64,000 nt of DNA from positions 9,438,248-9,502,247 of the forward strand of contig QVOM02000021.1 of assembly GCA_003586115.2 (NCBI GenBank). The letters are read 5' to 3'. Positions 34,985 through 45,610 of the stretch are shown piece after piece. The position numbers and the translations under genes are program-made. The number at the start of each line of letters is the position of its first letter. Position 1 is the stretch's first letter. The notes under the pieces are model-generated. The model did no database searches and had not been told where the DNA came from. It was given only the letters and a program-made list of their open reading frames with translations. Source of the DNA: Salvator merianae (taxonomy: Eukaryota; Chordata; Lepidosauria; Squamata; Teiidae).

Positions 34985-35290
34985 GATGGAGCATCCCAAG
35001 CAGTGTGTGGAGCCTGGTGCCACTTCACTGGCCTCCAGAAATGCCCTATTTGTGGCATGCCACCAATCCCCTCCCCCCAGCCTTCAACCTCAGATGCTGG
35101 GGAACTTTTGTTCCCCAGCCTCTGAAGAAGGCCAGGACAAGGCTGTAGCAAAGTGGATGGTCCTGGCACATGCCACCATGCCCTGCTTTGATCTTGTTCC
35201 AGATCAAGTGGCCCAGGCCAAGACTGGCTTCCACATCATGCACCAAGGCACATGGTGTGGAATCTCCCAATGGTTTCAATGGGGTTAAAT
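34985..35290 (+). mobile_element. Short stem-loop transposon, family I
   Basis: Contains two tidy hairpins: GCTGGGGAAC-TTTT-GTTCCCCAGC near 35095-35120, and TTGATCT-TGTTCC-AGATCAA near 35189-35208. Related to 25200-25600. Ends not established. Confidence 0.5.
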
Positions 35291-35294
35291 ATGC

Positions 35295-35373
35295 TTTTGT
35301 CTTCCTTCTAGAAACAAGCCATATTCTAATTTAATAGATTTGGATTTGGCTTGTTTCTAGAAGGAAGACAAAA
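35295..35373. repeat. Perfect 27-bp inverted repeat with 25-nt spacer
   Basis: Arms 35295-35321 and 35347-35373 are exact reverse complements around a GTCTTCCTTCTAGAAACAAG core; the spacer is A/T-rich. Confidence 0.95.
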
Positions 35374-35384
35374 AAAAAAGGGTA

Positions 35385-35475
35385 TGTTCATGTCCTGCTT
35401 ATGGGCAACTTGTTGGCAACTTTGAGGCCCCTAGATAGACCACTGTCAGTCATGGTATTTCTTATGTTCTTATAT
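35385..35475 (+). mobile_element. CR1-like LINE tail, plus strand (fragment)
   Basis: Ends TTTCTTATGTTCTTATATGG, the tail repeat of the CR1-like family whose minus copies are at 31317, 45288 and 51908. Confidence 0.5.
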
Positions 35476-35950
35476 GGGTCAGATTGTTGACTGAATTGCA
35501 GTCTCTCTTTTTTGAGCTATGCAGAAATGTCTCAGCACCACTCCACTTTCTCTCCTCACCTATAAATGAAATGAAATATGTTGAGGGAAGGCAATCAAAC
35601 TTCCAGAACAGCTGTCACATGGCTTAATATATGGCCTATTCCCTGTCACCTTCCTCATGAAACCCAGTGCTTAACATATCAGTATCTCTATCCCTTAGCA
35701 AGAAAGAACAAATTCTTGGGTGCTACATACTAGTTAATTTAGTCACAATCCAGACCCACAAAAAGAGGTTTTAATAGACTGGCGGACAGCTGAAGTCTAT
35801 AGAAATAACTCTAAAACAGCATCCCTTGTTTGCTGGCTGCTTTACTAAAGGAACAGAAGACAGGGAGAAGGGGAAAAGGAATAGAGTAGCCCAAGAAGGG
35901 ACAGTGTGGCTGCTAGCTTGGATCCTTGAACAGGAAGCAGTGCTGACTGA
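35476..35950. other. Unassigned short stretch
   Basis: Nothing recognised. Confidence 0.5.
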
Positions 35951-36150
35951 GGCTGTGATCAGACATAACAAAAGGGGCGCCTCAGAGAGACAGTATGTAG
36001 CCTGTGTGTCTCCAACCTTCTCTAATCCACCTTTTCTAGTGTAGAATGTTCATGAGAGGGGGAGGGGCAGACTGGTGTGTGAACAATCCCACCTCAGAGC
36101 TTTCAGTAAGACACCTCAGAGATTATTTTTTCCTGTGCCTGATCACAGCC
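35951..36150. mobile_element. MITE, family H (200 bp)
   Basis: Perfect 12-bp terminal inverted repeat GGCTGTGATCAG / CTGATCACAGCC. A related element with GATCAGACA-type ends is at 46441-46843. Confidence 0.65.
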
Positions 36151-36539
36151 TTAAGAAATCTTTTGAAGGAATTCACATGTTTATGCCACTACTAATTTCG
36201 ATCTATGCCAGCATCACCACCAACCAACTAAGGCTTCATCCACACCACGCAGCACCTCAGGGTAGAAGATGTGCTCCACTCACAAGGCCCAGGGCCCCCT
36301 ATGGCAGGGTTGCCAAAATGACCCAACTAATTAGTCACATTTGGCTTCTTTTAGGCTTATTCTATGGCTAGGATAATTAGTTTGGCTGATTTCTGGCAGC
36401 CCTGCCCTGCCGGTAAGCAGAATGTTGCTGTAAGTGGAACACCACACACAGCAGCAAAAGTCCCAGTCAGAACTGCGTGTGGAGACCAGAAACACAGAGA
36501 AGTGCATCTCCTTTCCAGGTCTCTGGTAGCAATTTCAGC
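36151..36539. other. Unassigned stretch
   Basis: Nothing recognised. Confidence 0.5.
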
Positions 36540-36870
36540 TGAAATCTCTGCCCCAGTTTCTTGCCCAAGCTCATGTTCGTTGCTTCCATAATACTTTCTA
36601 ACCACCTCTTCTCCTGCTTTCAATCCTTGCCAGCATCAGGGTCTTTTCCAATGAGCCTTGTGCCTTCTCATTGTGTGACCAATGTATTTGAATTTCAACC
36701 TCAGTATTAGTCCTTCTAGTGAACAGTTAGGGTTGATCTCCTTTGTATTGACTGATTTGATCTCCTTGCAGCCCAAGGGACCCTCAAAAGTCTTCTCCAG
36801 CACTACAATTTGAAAGGGTCAATTCTCCGACACTCAGCCTTCCTTACAGTTCATCTCCCACAGCCGTCTG
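36540..36870 (-). mobile_element. Bov-B (RTE-clade) LINE fragment, minus strand
   Basis: The reverse complement encodes, through frame breaks, the Bov-B ORF2 C-terminal block: an RRIDPF stretch, then VLEKTFEGPLGCKEIKSVNT, KEINPNCSLEGLILRLKF and YIGHTMRRHKAHWKRP. The family reads WRRLLRVPWTARRSNQSILK-like text here, and the nucleotide text (CCTTGCAGCCCAAGGGACCC) is also typical. Bov-B is known for patchy, probably horizontal spread between squamates, ruminants and others; its presence points to a squamate host. The copy is 5' and 3' truncated and dead. Confidence 0.8.
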
Positions 36871-37479
36871 TTACTGCTGGGATGTCGTAGGCAAAGCTGC
36901 TGATGGACAGTCAGCTCGACAATTTTTCTAGTATAGCAGTTCTTCCTGCCTGTCATTTTTCGCGCTGTCCCCTTTTCTCCTCTGTAAATACTTATACTTC
37001 TAATTGCTATTGTGGTCTCTTCAGAGCTTATTAAAAGCACCCACCTCGCTTTCTCAATTACTTGATCAATTAGTTGATGGGATTTTTGTGGGGGCAGGAA
37101 TCCACCCCTATCAGTTCCTAGGGCATCCCTAGCAAGTTTCATTCGCGTAAGTAAAATGCTTGATTGAAGGAATGAAAATGTGCCCCATTAAAAAATTGGT
37201 TGCCTGACTTTTCTGGGCAACCAATCAAAACAATGCATTTCCCCACTAGAAAGGCAGAGACACACACACCCTTTTTGAGAATTTCACTCACGTTCACTGT
37301 CACTTCATCAGACTCTATGGTTTCAAGGGAAGAGCCATTCTCAGTGCTGGTTTTCCCAGGTGACTTTGCATCAACTTGCATGAACTTTGAACCGGAATAT
37401 GAATTCCTGGCCCAAGACTGGTACAATATTTTAAGTATATTTTAGGTATATTTCATATATTTTACATTTTTATTATTGT
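36871..37479. other. Unassigned stretch
   Basis: Short frames only; no motif. Confidence 0.45.
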
Positions 37480-37535
37480 GACTTGCCCTGGGATCTTCAG
37501 GTGAAGGACGGGATATACATTTTCAAGCAACGCCA
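37480..37535 (+). mobile_element. LINE 3' tail (CR1/L2-like), fragment
   Basis: GACTTGCCCTGGGATCTTCA followed by GGTGAAGGACGGGATATACA: the usual 3' tail, diverged. Confidence 0.55.
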
Positions 37536-38163
37536 CATTTTATGCTCTGTCTGGAAAGGGCCATAGTGTGCTTTTGTACTGCATGGCAGTTAGCAGGAAC
37601 AAAACTACTGGTTTATAAGAGGAGCGGCTGCTTGTTTAAAATATGCAGTGCTTAGAGGCTTCCATCATTCCTTTGGCTAGTGTAATCCAATCAAGGAATA
37701 AACAAGAAAAATAGGGAGGGGTGATTAGGTTTCCTTTGATTTCCCCCAAGCCATATTTTGATTCATAGTGAAAGCAACATGGTTCAGGGAAATCAAATCG
37801 AAGCTTGACCTTCCTCCATTGCTATGGCAGTCCTACACATGGCTGGCACACTGAGACACGTGTTGCCCACCTCTGTTTTCCTGCATTACTCAGAACTCAC
37901 CTCTACTGGGTTGTTGTGCTGTGTGCTGATCTCACAGCTGTTGTTTAGTCCAGAAAAAGAAAAAGGCTGCAGCCCGTGTCTATTGTATAACCCTCCCTGC
38001 ATTTGCGCAGCTGCTTTGCAAATTATAAAACCACATCACACAATGCTTTGGGGAATTGTAAAACCACCCAACTGTTCTGCAACTTCCCCAAATTGTAACA
38101 CTTGCAACATAGGAGACAGCTGCTCTGCAGTTCCAGACAAGTAGCCTAGAGATAATAGAATCT
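37536..38163. other. Unassigned stretch
   Basis: Nothing recognised. Confidence 0.5.
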
Positions 38164-38245
38164 TACATTTATTTATTTACTTACTTATTTACTGTGTATT
38201 TCTCCCACCCTGAAGCCCCTAAAAAGTTCTCAGAAGAACTTAGGT
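38164..38245 (-). mobile_element. LINE 3' tail, minus strand (fragment)
   Basis: TTTATTTATTTACTTACTTA then TTTCTCCCACCCTGAAGCCC: reverse complement of the L2-like tail. Confidence 0.5.
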
Positions 38246-38590
38246 TTTTTGCCTTTAACTCTACAATGTATAATGAGAACTCCTCTCGGTCAGTTATATG
38301 TTTGAGGATTTTTTTTTAGCCTTGAATTTGATTTCACGGATATGCAGTGAATTAGCCAAACTCAGGGGATTATCTGGAGGGAGACATAAACACTCAAGAT
38401 GTATATAAGAATTAGTTTTTTAAAAAATGGAAAACAATTGCGTTAAATATAAAAGAGGGCTTCAATAATGGGGGGGGAGAGGACTACAGAAACAAATGTT
38501 GCAACTGTGGTAAAGAAATAAATCTTCAGTATCCTAACCATTAGAAAGTCCCTACCTTGTACATAGTCAAGCAAGTGAGTCAGCAAGAGT
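38246..38590. other. Unassigned short stretch
   Basis: Nothing recognised. Confidence 0.5.
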
Positions 38591-39045
38591 GAAGGGTGAT
38601 TCTGCACTGGCCAGTATACTGGACCAGCAAGTGTACTAGGGGCTTGTTTGCAGTTGTCAGCGTGGAATGGTATAATTATACCATTCTATACCAGAACAGA
38701 CCTAGTCATGCGGCAGCCATTCACACTATGAGGGCTGGAGCCCGGAACTGGGCTTCCAGCACTCGCAGTGTGAATGTCAACACACACACACACACACCAT
38801 GACAGCACCTGCGGAAAAATCCAGTCTCTGCATGGTTACTGAGGACATGGCGCACGACTGTGCAACCACAGACACAGCTGTGCCACGCTGCAACCTGCAG
38901 CATTCGCACCAGAAAACAAGTGTCAATGCTGCTGACTAGAAGAAGCCCAGCTGCTCCCGGTACAGCTGTGGACAGCGATTGAACTGTCCATAGCTAGTAG
39001 CATTTGGCTGGACACCTCCCGTAGACCACACCAGTGTGCCCTAAG
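38591..39045 (-). mobile_element. Family D stem-loop transposon, minus orientation
   Basis: The left side holds the terminus GGGGCTTGTTTGCAG followed by a hairpin (GGAATGGTATAATTATACCA, 38662-38690) and a 26-bp-stem hairpin at 38718-38776. These are the same two structures found, in the opposite orientation, at the right end of the 28.7-kb and 53.1-kb copies. The interior carries CTGCAACCTGCAGCATTCGC and CTGCTCCCGGTACAGC. A (CA)11 array interrupts it at 38778-38798. Confidence 0.6.
38778..38798 (+). repeat. (CA)n microsatellite
   Basis: About ten CA units inside the transposon. Confidence 0.9.
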
Positions 39046-39309
39046 TGAAAATCTCAAGTACAATGTTGCAGTAGCTGGAATGCATCAATCAATCAAGGCA
39101 TGAGGAAAACATATAGAAAACCTATCAAGTGAGGAACTGAGTCTACTGTGCAAAGGCAGCAAAGCAAAAGTTAAGCCTCATGTGAGCTTTCTCCTTCGCT
39201 AGCAGCTGGTGGTGATGGCACAGCTTGAAAAAAACATCCAGTGTCAAAGAACAGCTTCCCCACATTTTTCAGGCACTGTTGTTTGTTTGTTTGCTTTAGC
39301 CACTTTTGG

Positions 39310-39402
39310 TTTTAGTTGTATTTTTACACTGGTTTTGTTGTGACTCACCCTGAGACCTCTGGGTATGGGGCAGATAGAAATATAAATCAACAAATAGATG
39401 AA
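39310..39402 (+). mobile_element. LINE 3' tail (CR1/L2-like), fragment
   Basis: ACTCACCCTGAGACCTCTGG then GTATGGGGCAGATAGAAATA, AATCAACAAATAG. It matches the reverse complement of the tail at 47975-48035. Confidence 0.65.
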
Positions 39403-40072
39403 CTTCCCCTCCCAAGTCTCCCACACAGGGATGAATTGGCCAGGTGTCCCCTTTCTTCCCCTGCCCACTTGATTGGAAATACCAGTTGACCAAGCTGGCT
39501 CTGATTTGAGCTCCAATCCATCACCACAATCCTTTCTGTCACAAACCCTCCTGTCGTATGCTCCAAGTCTATAGTTTTAGCACCAAGTATCAGCTCTCTT
39601 AGGGGTTGCACAGAAAATACATGGCTTGAGGTCAAAGCTTCACACACCTTCTGATGGATCACTTGACTGTAGAATTCTGCAGGGGGCTCAGGTTCAAGTC
39701 CATCTATCTGCTGTTTCAGGGAAAAGTGGGCAAACTAGATACTGCCCATCACTTCCAACAGGAATTTCTTCAGCTTTCCAGCTGCTCATGTTTCTGTGAC
39801 TTAAGTGATCCATGCTGAGTGGCAATCTCTCAGACTCTAAAGTGCTCACCGGGAAATCTGCTGGTGATTGAGGGACAAAAGCTCATCCCATTGTCCTCTA
39901 ACTTGCTTCTGCAGGTTGGGGCTAGCCATTTACAGGCTGCCATCCAATAGACTGACTTCAACAGGTGGGGCACAATTAGTCACTTGGCTGCAAATGCCCC
40001 ATACACTTTGGCAGAACAGTGGCAAGGAATAGTCTACCAAAATGGACCCTTGGATTTGTTCCAGAGGCCTTT
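39403..40072. other. Unassigned stretch
   Basis: Nothing recognised. Confidence 0.5.
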
Positions 40073-40340
40073 CTGCACTGCCACTTAAGTAGTATCAGAA
40101 AGGGAACTACAGGCCTCCCTCGCACATATTAATGTGGAACAGAGAAGACCCTGACCACTTTTGGTATGTTCCATCTGCAAAGGATGGAGTATGACCCAGG
40201 GTAAGGATGTCTTGGTCTGGTTCAACAGTAGACTTTGATTTGAGATTACTGGGAAACACATTTCAGCAGTGCACCAAAACATGCTACCAAAATAGGTCTC
40301 CCAAGACCTCCAAGACCAGGAACCTTTGTTCCTTACTGTC
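40073..40340 (+). mobile_element. Short DNA transposon, family B-like, right end lost
   Basis: Begins CCTTTCTGCACTGCCACTTA and carries the ACATTTCAGCAGTGCACCAA...CCAAAATAGG stem-loop block and ACCAGGAACCTTTGTTCC. It breaks off where the next repeat begins. Confidence 0.5.
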
Positions 40341-40341
40341 C

Positions 40342-41060
40342 TGTCACACCAGACAGTGAGAATTCCCAGCCCCAATCAATCAGCAGGTAACAGGCTACAA
40401 ATAGCTCAAGCAGACGGTCTTTACTAATTGCAGCAATAAAGTTTGTACAAGACAGTTTTGTTACCTAATCCAGAGGAACAGGTGAGCAAAGACAAATTCA
40501 GGCAGGAGTCGGGATCAGAAGCCAGGGTCAGTCTGTCCAAGTGAAGTATCCAGGAACGTGGGAGTTGCTTGCAGGACAGGTTACCAACAACACCCAGTGC
40601 AGGCTCTTCCTGGCTTTTTATTCCTCAGGATCAGACTCAGAGTTTGACAGGTGGGGAGGGCATGGGCAGTGTTCTTTCATCTTTTGCTTTAGTCTTAAAG
40701 CCCTAAACGTCTTAACCTTCTCCTGTCTCTGCTGGCTACGGCTCCATCTCTGAACTATGGGAAGACCCAGGTTCTAGAGAGTCTGTTCCACTTGGGTCAG
40801 GGTCTTTGGTCCTAAAAGGTCACTGTGTCCTGGTGCCCTATCCTCATCTGAGGATTCCAAGGAATCAGCTTCCACTGGTGCAGGACAGGGCTTGACATTG
40901 TCTTTCAGAGCTCGTGAGGCCAGTCTGAAGCTCACTCGAGCTTCAGGGCTGGTGCAGGGGCTGATCTTGACCTGCATCATCACGCAAATGACGCTGTTCC
41001 AGCCAGAGCAATCTATCCTAGCCTTGGGATGAATCACTTTGTTCTTGACTCTACTATGCT
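40342..41060 (-). mobile_element. Unclassified retroelement-like sequence, minus strand
   Basis: A minus-strand frame (41037-40774, 87 residues) ends in a Ser/Asp/Glu-rich stretch (ADSLESSDEDRAPGHSDLLG), followed by about 430 bp of non-coding sequence containing an inverted TGTCCTGTCACACC end. The layout is compatible with the 3' end of an LTR element or an old LINE, and parts of it look like a common reptile repeat, but I see no polymerase, integrase or paired LTR. Treat as a guess. Confidence 0.35.
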
Positions 41061-41658
41061 GGATCGGGCCTCATAAGTTTAAAAAGGTCTCTAGGGTCTT
41101 GTATCTACTCTAGGATGTCAACATGAGCTTCTGGAAAACATTTTTTTTTCTCTGAGCTTTCACACTCAGGATTCCTGGATCCACACTGAAAGGTGGATTG
41201 ATGGATCCTTATTTCCAAAGTCATAGTGATTTCATCAAATCTCTCTAGGCTTGTCACAGAAAATGGTAACAATTTCAGTGAAGGTCCCTTGCACACAGCT
41301 CATTCCCACATCCATTCTTATGTTTTTGAAAGTCTTAGGCTTGTGGCTTCCATCACTAGCAGTTACTTTTCTGCACTGTAAGGTAGCCAACAGCCCAACT
41401 CTCAGAAACAGCTGTACGCTGGAGGATGGGTGAGGGGAAGAGGTGTACGCATGCCTTTTGTAACAAATAACAGTTGTAACATACAAGGAGAGAGAAACAG
41501 AGAGGGGAAAGAAGTGTGTTTGTGGAGTTCACCAGCCTACTGACTATTCTCTACTTCCTTCAAACAAGATGATTCTTGAAGCCTGTGTTGAATTGGCAGT
41601 TGGGATGGGGGGCTGCAGGCAATGTGATGGTGGAACTCATCAACTTGCTTAAACATGA
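41061..41658. other. Unassigned stretch
   Basis: Nothing recognised. Confidence 0.5.
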
Positions 41659-41903
41659 CAAGTACTATGAAGTAGTGGCATCTTGAATGGTAAAGCGGAG
41701 CAAGGGACAAGTACTTTGAAGCAGTGGCATCTTGAATGGCCGAGTGGAGCAAGGGACAAGTACTGTGAAGCAGTCACATCTTGAATGGTAAAGCGGAGCA
41801 AGGGACAAGTACTTTGAAGCAGTCGCATCATGGGTAGTAGAGAGGAGCAAGGGACAAGTACTTTGAAGCAGTGACATTATAGCCAATAGAATGGAGCAAG
41901 GAA
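41659..41903 (+). repeat. 49-bp minisatellite, five units
   Basis: Units start at 41659, 41708, 41757, 41806 and 41855, each beginning CAAGTACT and ending GGAGCAAGGGA or a close variant. The first three are the most alike; the last two diverge in the centre. The 49-bp length shifts frame each unit, so the repetitive peptides on the minus strand are by-products. Confidence 0.95.
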
Positions 41904-42429
41904 GATTACTGCCTTACCTTTGATTGCGCAGAATCATTCAGCCTTTTGTTGATTGAAGCATAGACCACTGCAGTCAAGATAAGACACTAGCAATCACCAC
42001 CATGCTGCTTTCTAATAGTGATGGACCAGATTCTAAAATTCGAAAGATCTCAGATTTTGAATATCTGCATTTCTAAAAATTCAGCTGGTACAAAATTTGT
42101 TGAATGTTGGTCCCATTCACTACTCCCAAAACTATCAATCGTTCTTAAATTTTGCAGAATTTCAGACATATCTCTAGCAATGCTCTCTGAAGTGACAGAA
42201 CAGCCAGTATGCTGCCATCTCATAAAAATGCAGATTGTTCAGTGGTCAATTGTCCAATACTGATAAATCACACCAATTTAAAGAAAGTAAAACATCATCT
42301 CTGGAAATCGTTCTATTCTTGTACGGCTGAAGACAGAAACATCCTTGAGGGTAGGAATTCATTATTCTTTTCTCATTTAGCATCCCAATTAACAATTAGA
42401 AGTGTTAGCAAGAACACTCATATGCTGTG
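41904..42429. other. Unassigned stretch
   Basis: Nothing recognised. Confidence 0.5.
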
Positions 42430-42900
42430 TTCACACTTACGGCCAGTATCCTGAAACAGGGCGAGCCACCCTATCCCAGAATTAGCAATCCATTCCAAGA
42501 TGGGATGGGTTGCTTCATACATGAGATAAGGCCATCTGCATTGGGATGGCCTGTCCTGTGTCAGCCCCCACACTGCTTCGGAGTCAGTGTAGGGGTCTTT
42601 GAAGCTTCTGGACAGCCCATTTTGGTGATGCACTGCCAAAATGGATTTCCCATGGTATAATGGACCATGGAGGTGTGCTGTCTGCACATCTCTATGGTCC
42701 AGTATACCACTCCTAGCAAGCTGGTAGACCTCAAAGTCAAAGTCTAGTAGTAAATCAAACTAGGATGCCATTTTGGGTGCCCTTGCCCAGTCTATGCTCC
42801 ATCTAGTGCAGACTCACATAATCCACACTAGCATGTGGATGAGAGTCATCTGGGCCCCTTCCTATCGTGCAACAAAGTCCTGTGTGTAAAATGCCTTAGT
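42430..42900 (+). mobile_element. Composite short DNA transposon (family B/A type)
   Basis: Related to 12691-13225. It includes the hairpin CCATTTTGG-TGATGCA-CTGCCAAAATGG (about 42618-42645) and ends in a diverged family A half (CCACACTAGCATGTGGATG). Confidence 0.5.
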
Positions 42901-42998
42901 ATAGGAATATGCAACTAGGTTCTATGTTTACTGCCTAAAGAAACAATTTTATTGAATGTTAGGTACTGCAGAGAGCTGAGACAATTGTAAAATTGCTA

Positions 42999-43045
42999 GA
43001 TGGATGGATGGATGGATGGACAGGTAGATAGACAGACGGATAGAT
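42999..43045 (+). repeat. (GATG)n / (GATA)n-like microsatellite
   Basis: Five or six GATG units followed by degenerate AGATAGACAGAC units. Confidence 0.9.
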
Positions 43046-43861
43046 TTTTATCTCACCTAGAGGATCTTGGGCCTACTTCCAACAGCAATTGCTATTTATT
43101 TGTTGCTCTCTTTTTACATTTCTATTCTGCTTTTCTTCATGGAAAAGTTGCTGATTTTATAAAGAACAATCCACCAGTATCTCTTTAGTTCATCAAGACA
43201 TAGCAGAAAGGCCTAACCTTTATTATAACACTGGCCTTTATGCCCAACTAAACCTGATTCTAAGTCCCCAGCCTTCAGTTGTCATCAGCTTTGTTGTGTC
43301 AGCAATATTCACACCCACTCTTGCATCAGCCTGCTGGGAATGAGATTAGCAAAAATCTAAGGCAGGTTTCAGACAGGTATTTTTTAAAAAACACTTCTAA
43401 TACTTAACTCATTAAGGATTACAGGTGGTTTGTGGCATTTAAAAAGAATGCAACCAAATAAAATCAATACATTGAAATATTTATAGTACTATATAGGATA
43501 ATAAAATAAATTGTACAATGCAGTAAACTATATAGTATAACAAAACCCACACAGTTGACCCAAGACCAGTCGGCCAAATGCATGCATAAATGTATTTCAA
43601 GCAAATACCAAAAACAGTCCAGCCTTGCTGAATTTCAGCATACATGTTGGTAAAGACTTTCACAAAGGAAGGAATCAAACTGTGTTGCTTAACACAATAC
43701 AGTATACAAAATACACAATAATACATTATAAGAGTAAGCCGAAAATATGAAAAAGAACATAGAAAATACTGAGAATTAAACATACAGATAACTAAAATGC
43801 TCATTCTATGAACAAACACTGAACAAGATCTATGGCCTCTGACTTGTGCTCTTAAAGCACA
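43046..43861. other. Unassigned A/T-rich stretch
   Basis: A 189-residue minus-strand frame spans 44050-43481 but is made largely of low-complexity Tyr/Ile/Cys residues from A/T-rich DNA and has no motif. Confidence 0.45.
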
Positions 43862-44216
43862 GCCCAAGCAGGTGTTAACAGAGAGTGCTACAGGATCTAC
43901 TCCTGCAAAACTCGTGCAAAAGCAGACAGCAACAAGCTGTCTTCCTGATTCTATCTGGGAAGGAGATGAACCCTCCTCTTCTGCAAGGTTCTGGAACAAG
44001 CTGAGGCACAAACAGCATCCCAGTATGGTCCTTGGAAGCAGTCCAAGCAAGTGTTAACAGGGACTGTTGATTCCTGAGCCCCAGTCTTGCAAAGACTTGT
44101 GCAAAAGCAGCCAGGAGCAAAAGCAGCAGCCTTACCAGAAGCAGACAGTAACACAGACTCTGACGCTCTCTGGGAATCTTCCTCTTCTGCAGGCTTCTCT
44201 CTCCAAACATTCTAGG
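43862..44216 (+). repeat. Diverged tandem duplication, 179-bp unit
   Basis: CCCAAGCAGGTGTTAACAG at 43863 recurs as TCCAAGCAAGTGTTAACAG at 44042. Both are followed by GTGCAAAAGCAG and then a CTTCCTCTTCTGCA or CCTCCTCTTCTGCA block. The two units have diverged considerably. Nature unknown; a repeated part of an old retroelement is possible. Confidence 0.75.
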
Positions 44217-44959
44217 CACACATAAAAGGAGTCACAGTGTCACTGGACTAACACTGAGAGAATATAACTAGTGCTTGGACTAGTCGTTGTTCACAACATG
44301 TCCCATATGAGTCAGAGTTCTGAGCAAATGCTACCCAGCTGTGGAGGGATCATGATTACTACGCACAGAGATCTTCTTCTTCCAAGTGTGAAGAATGCCT
44401 GAATGGCATGGGTGCAGTTGTGATGTGCGCTTGAATTTGCTGGGGTAGATCCCCATGCAACTCCCGTGCATTTTTTTAAACATGGGAAGGTGTCTAGGGT
44501 GATGCCATTAACTGGCATCACCACAGTGATATGAGAAGTGGAAGCAAGATGGCCTCTTCTCGCTCCCACATACCCTGGCACTGCAGTGGAGGTGGAAGTG
44601 CTTTCTGGCAACCACTCTGGACATCCTTTTTGGAGTTGTCATGTCAAAGGGGCCTAACAGCAACTCACTTTTAAAAATATGATTATGAGCTATAATTTTA
44701 ACATTTGAGGGTACTCCCCGGGGAAAATCCCCTGCAGAAATCAAGCCAATATCATACATAGTACAATAACTTGTACTTGCATTTGAGTGCAGGATGCAAG
44801 TGTGATACAAAACAAGTCCCCGCATCATGTTCACCTGTACTGATGGGGGTCAAAAGTCAGGAGAAATGGGAAGAATCCTTCTTAACTACCAATAATTTTC
44901 TTGGAAGTTAGTACCACTGAGAACCATGCAGCCTGCTTCTGATGTTGGCAAATGAACTG
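44217..44959. other. Unassigned stretch
   Basis: Nothing recognised. Confidence 0.5.
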
Positions 44960-45090
44960 AAATATTGAGAAGTCTCACATTTGATCCCCAGCATTTTCCA
45001 GAAGAAGGCAGTGGCGATCCATGTCTGCATTGCTGCCAAGAAAACAGCAGGATTGTGCCCATGTGGATGTCAAGAGCCCATCTACACCTA
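44960..45090 (+). mobile_element. tRNA-derived SINE, 3' body fragment
   Basis: TTTGATCCCCAGCATTTTCC (B-box region), GAAGAAGGCAGTGGCGATCC and GCTGCCAAGAAAACAGCAGG match the SINE at 29946-30140. Confidence 0.7.
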
Positions 45091-45287
45091 AATTTTAACC
45101 TAACTTCAGTCCATCTTCAGAGTGAGAGAATGCATCAGCAACATGACTAGTCATTTTCTTTCCACATTATCTAATTCAAAAGATAATTTTCTGAGTTAGA
45201 CTGTGCAAAAATAAAACTGCATTTCACTTTGCTGACCTCTCACTCTGAAAGAGGACTGAAGCTGGATTAAAACTGAAGTGTAGATAA

Positions 45288-45610
45288 GAACATAAGAACC
45301 CTGCTGGATCAAGCTACAGCCCATCTAGTCTAGCATCCCATCTCACACAATGGGCCACCAATTGCATCTGGGCATTCTCAAGCAAAAAAACAAAGGCAAA
45401 ACCTTCACCTGATCTTGGCTCCCTGCAAATGGCCTTTAGAGGCTTCCTGCCTGTCTCTCCAACCTGGAGGTGGTACATTGGCATCAATTCTAGTACATGG
45501 GCCCCAAGAGACAACCTCATTCATTATGTTCTGCTCTAGCCAGCAATAATAGGAGACTGCAAAGTGCAAACTACAAAGGTTTTTCCCTGATACAGACAAA
45601 AAGTATGACC
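45288..45610 (-). mobile_element. CR1-like LINE 3' end, minus strand
   Basis: AAGAACATAAGAACCCTGCT, GCCCATCTAGTCTAGCATCC and TCTCACACAATGGGCCACCA. It is collinear with 51908-52320. Confidence 0.7.

Noticed and set aside
40342..41060. Endogenous retrovirus
   Set aside because: No paired LTRs, primer site, protease, polymerase or envelope motif. Only a short acidic frame and an inverted TGTC end, so I kept it as unclassified.
41659..41903. CRISPR-like regular repeat
   Set aside because: The whole 49-bp unit is repeated without unique spacers, and the DNA is vertebrate; it is a minisatellite.
43481..44050. 189-residue minus-strand open frame
   Set aside because: Half is low-complexity Tyr/Ile/Cys from A/T-rich DNA and the rest spans a diverged tandem duplication; no domain or splice context.
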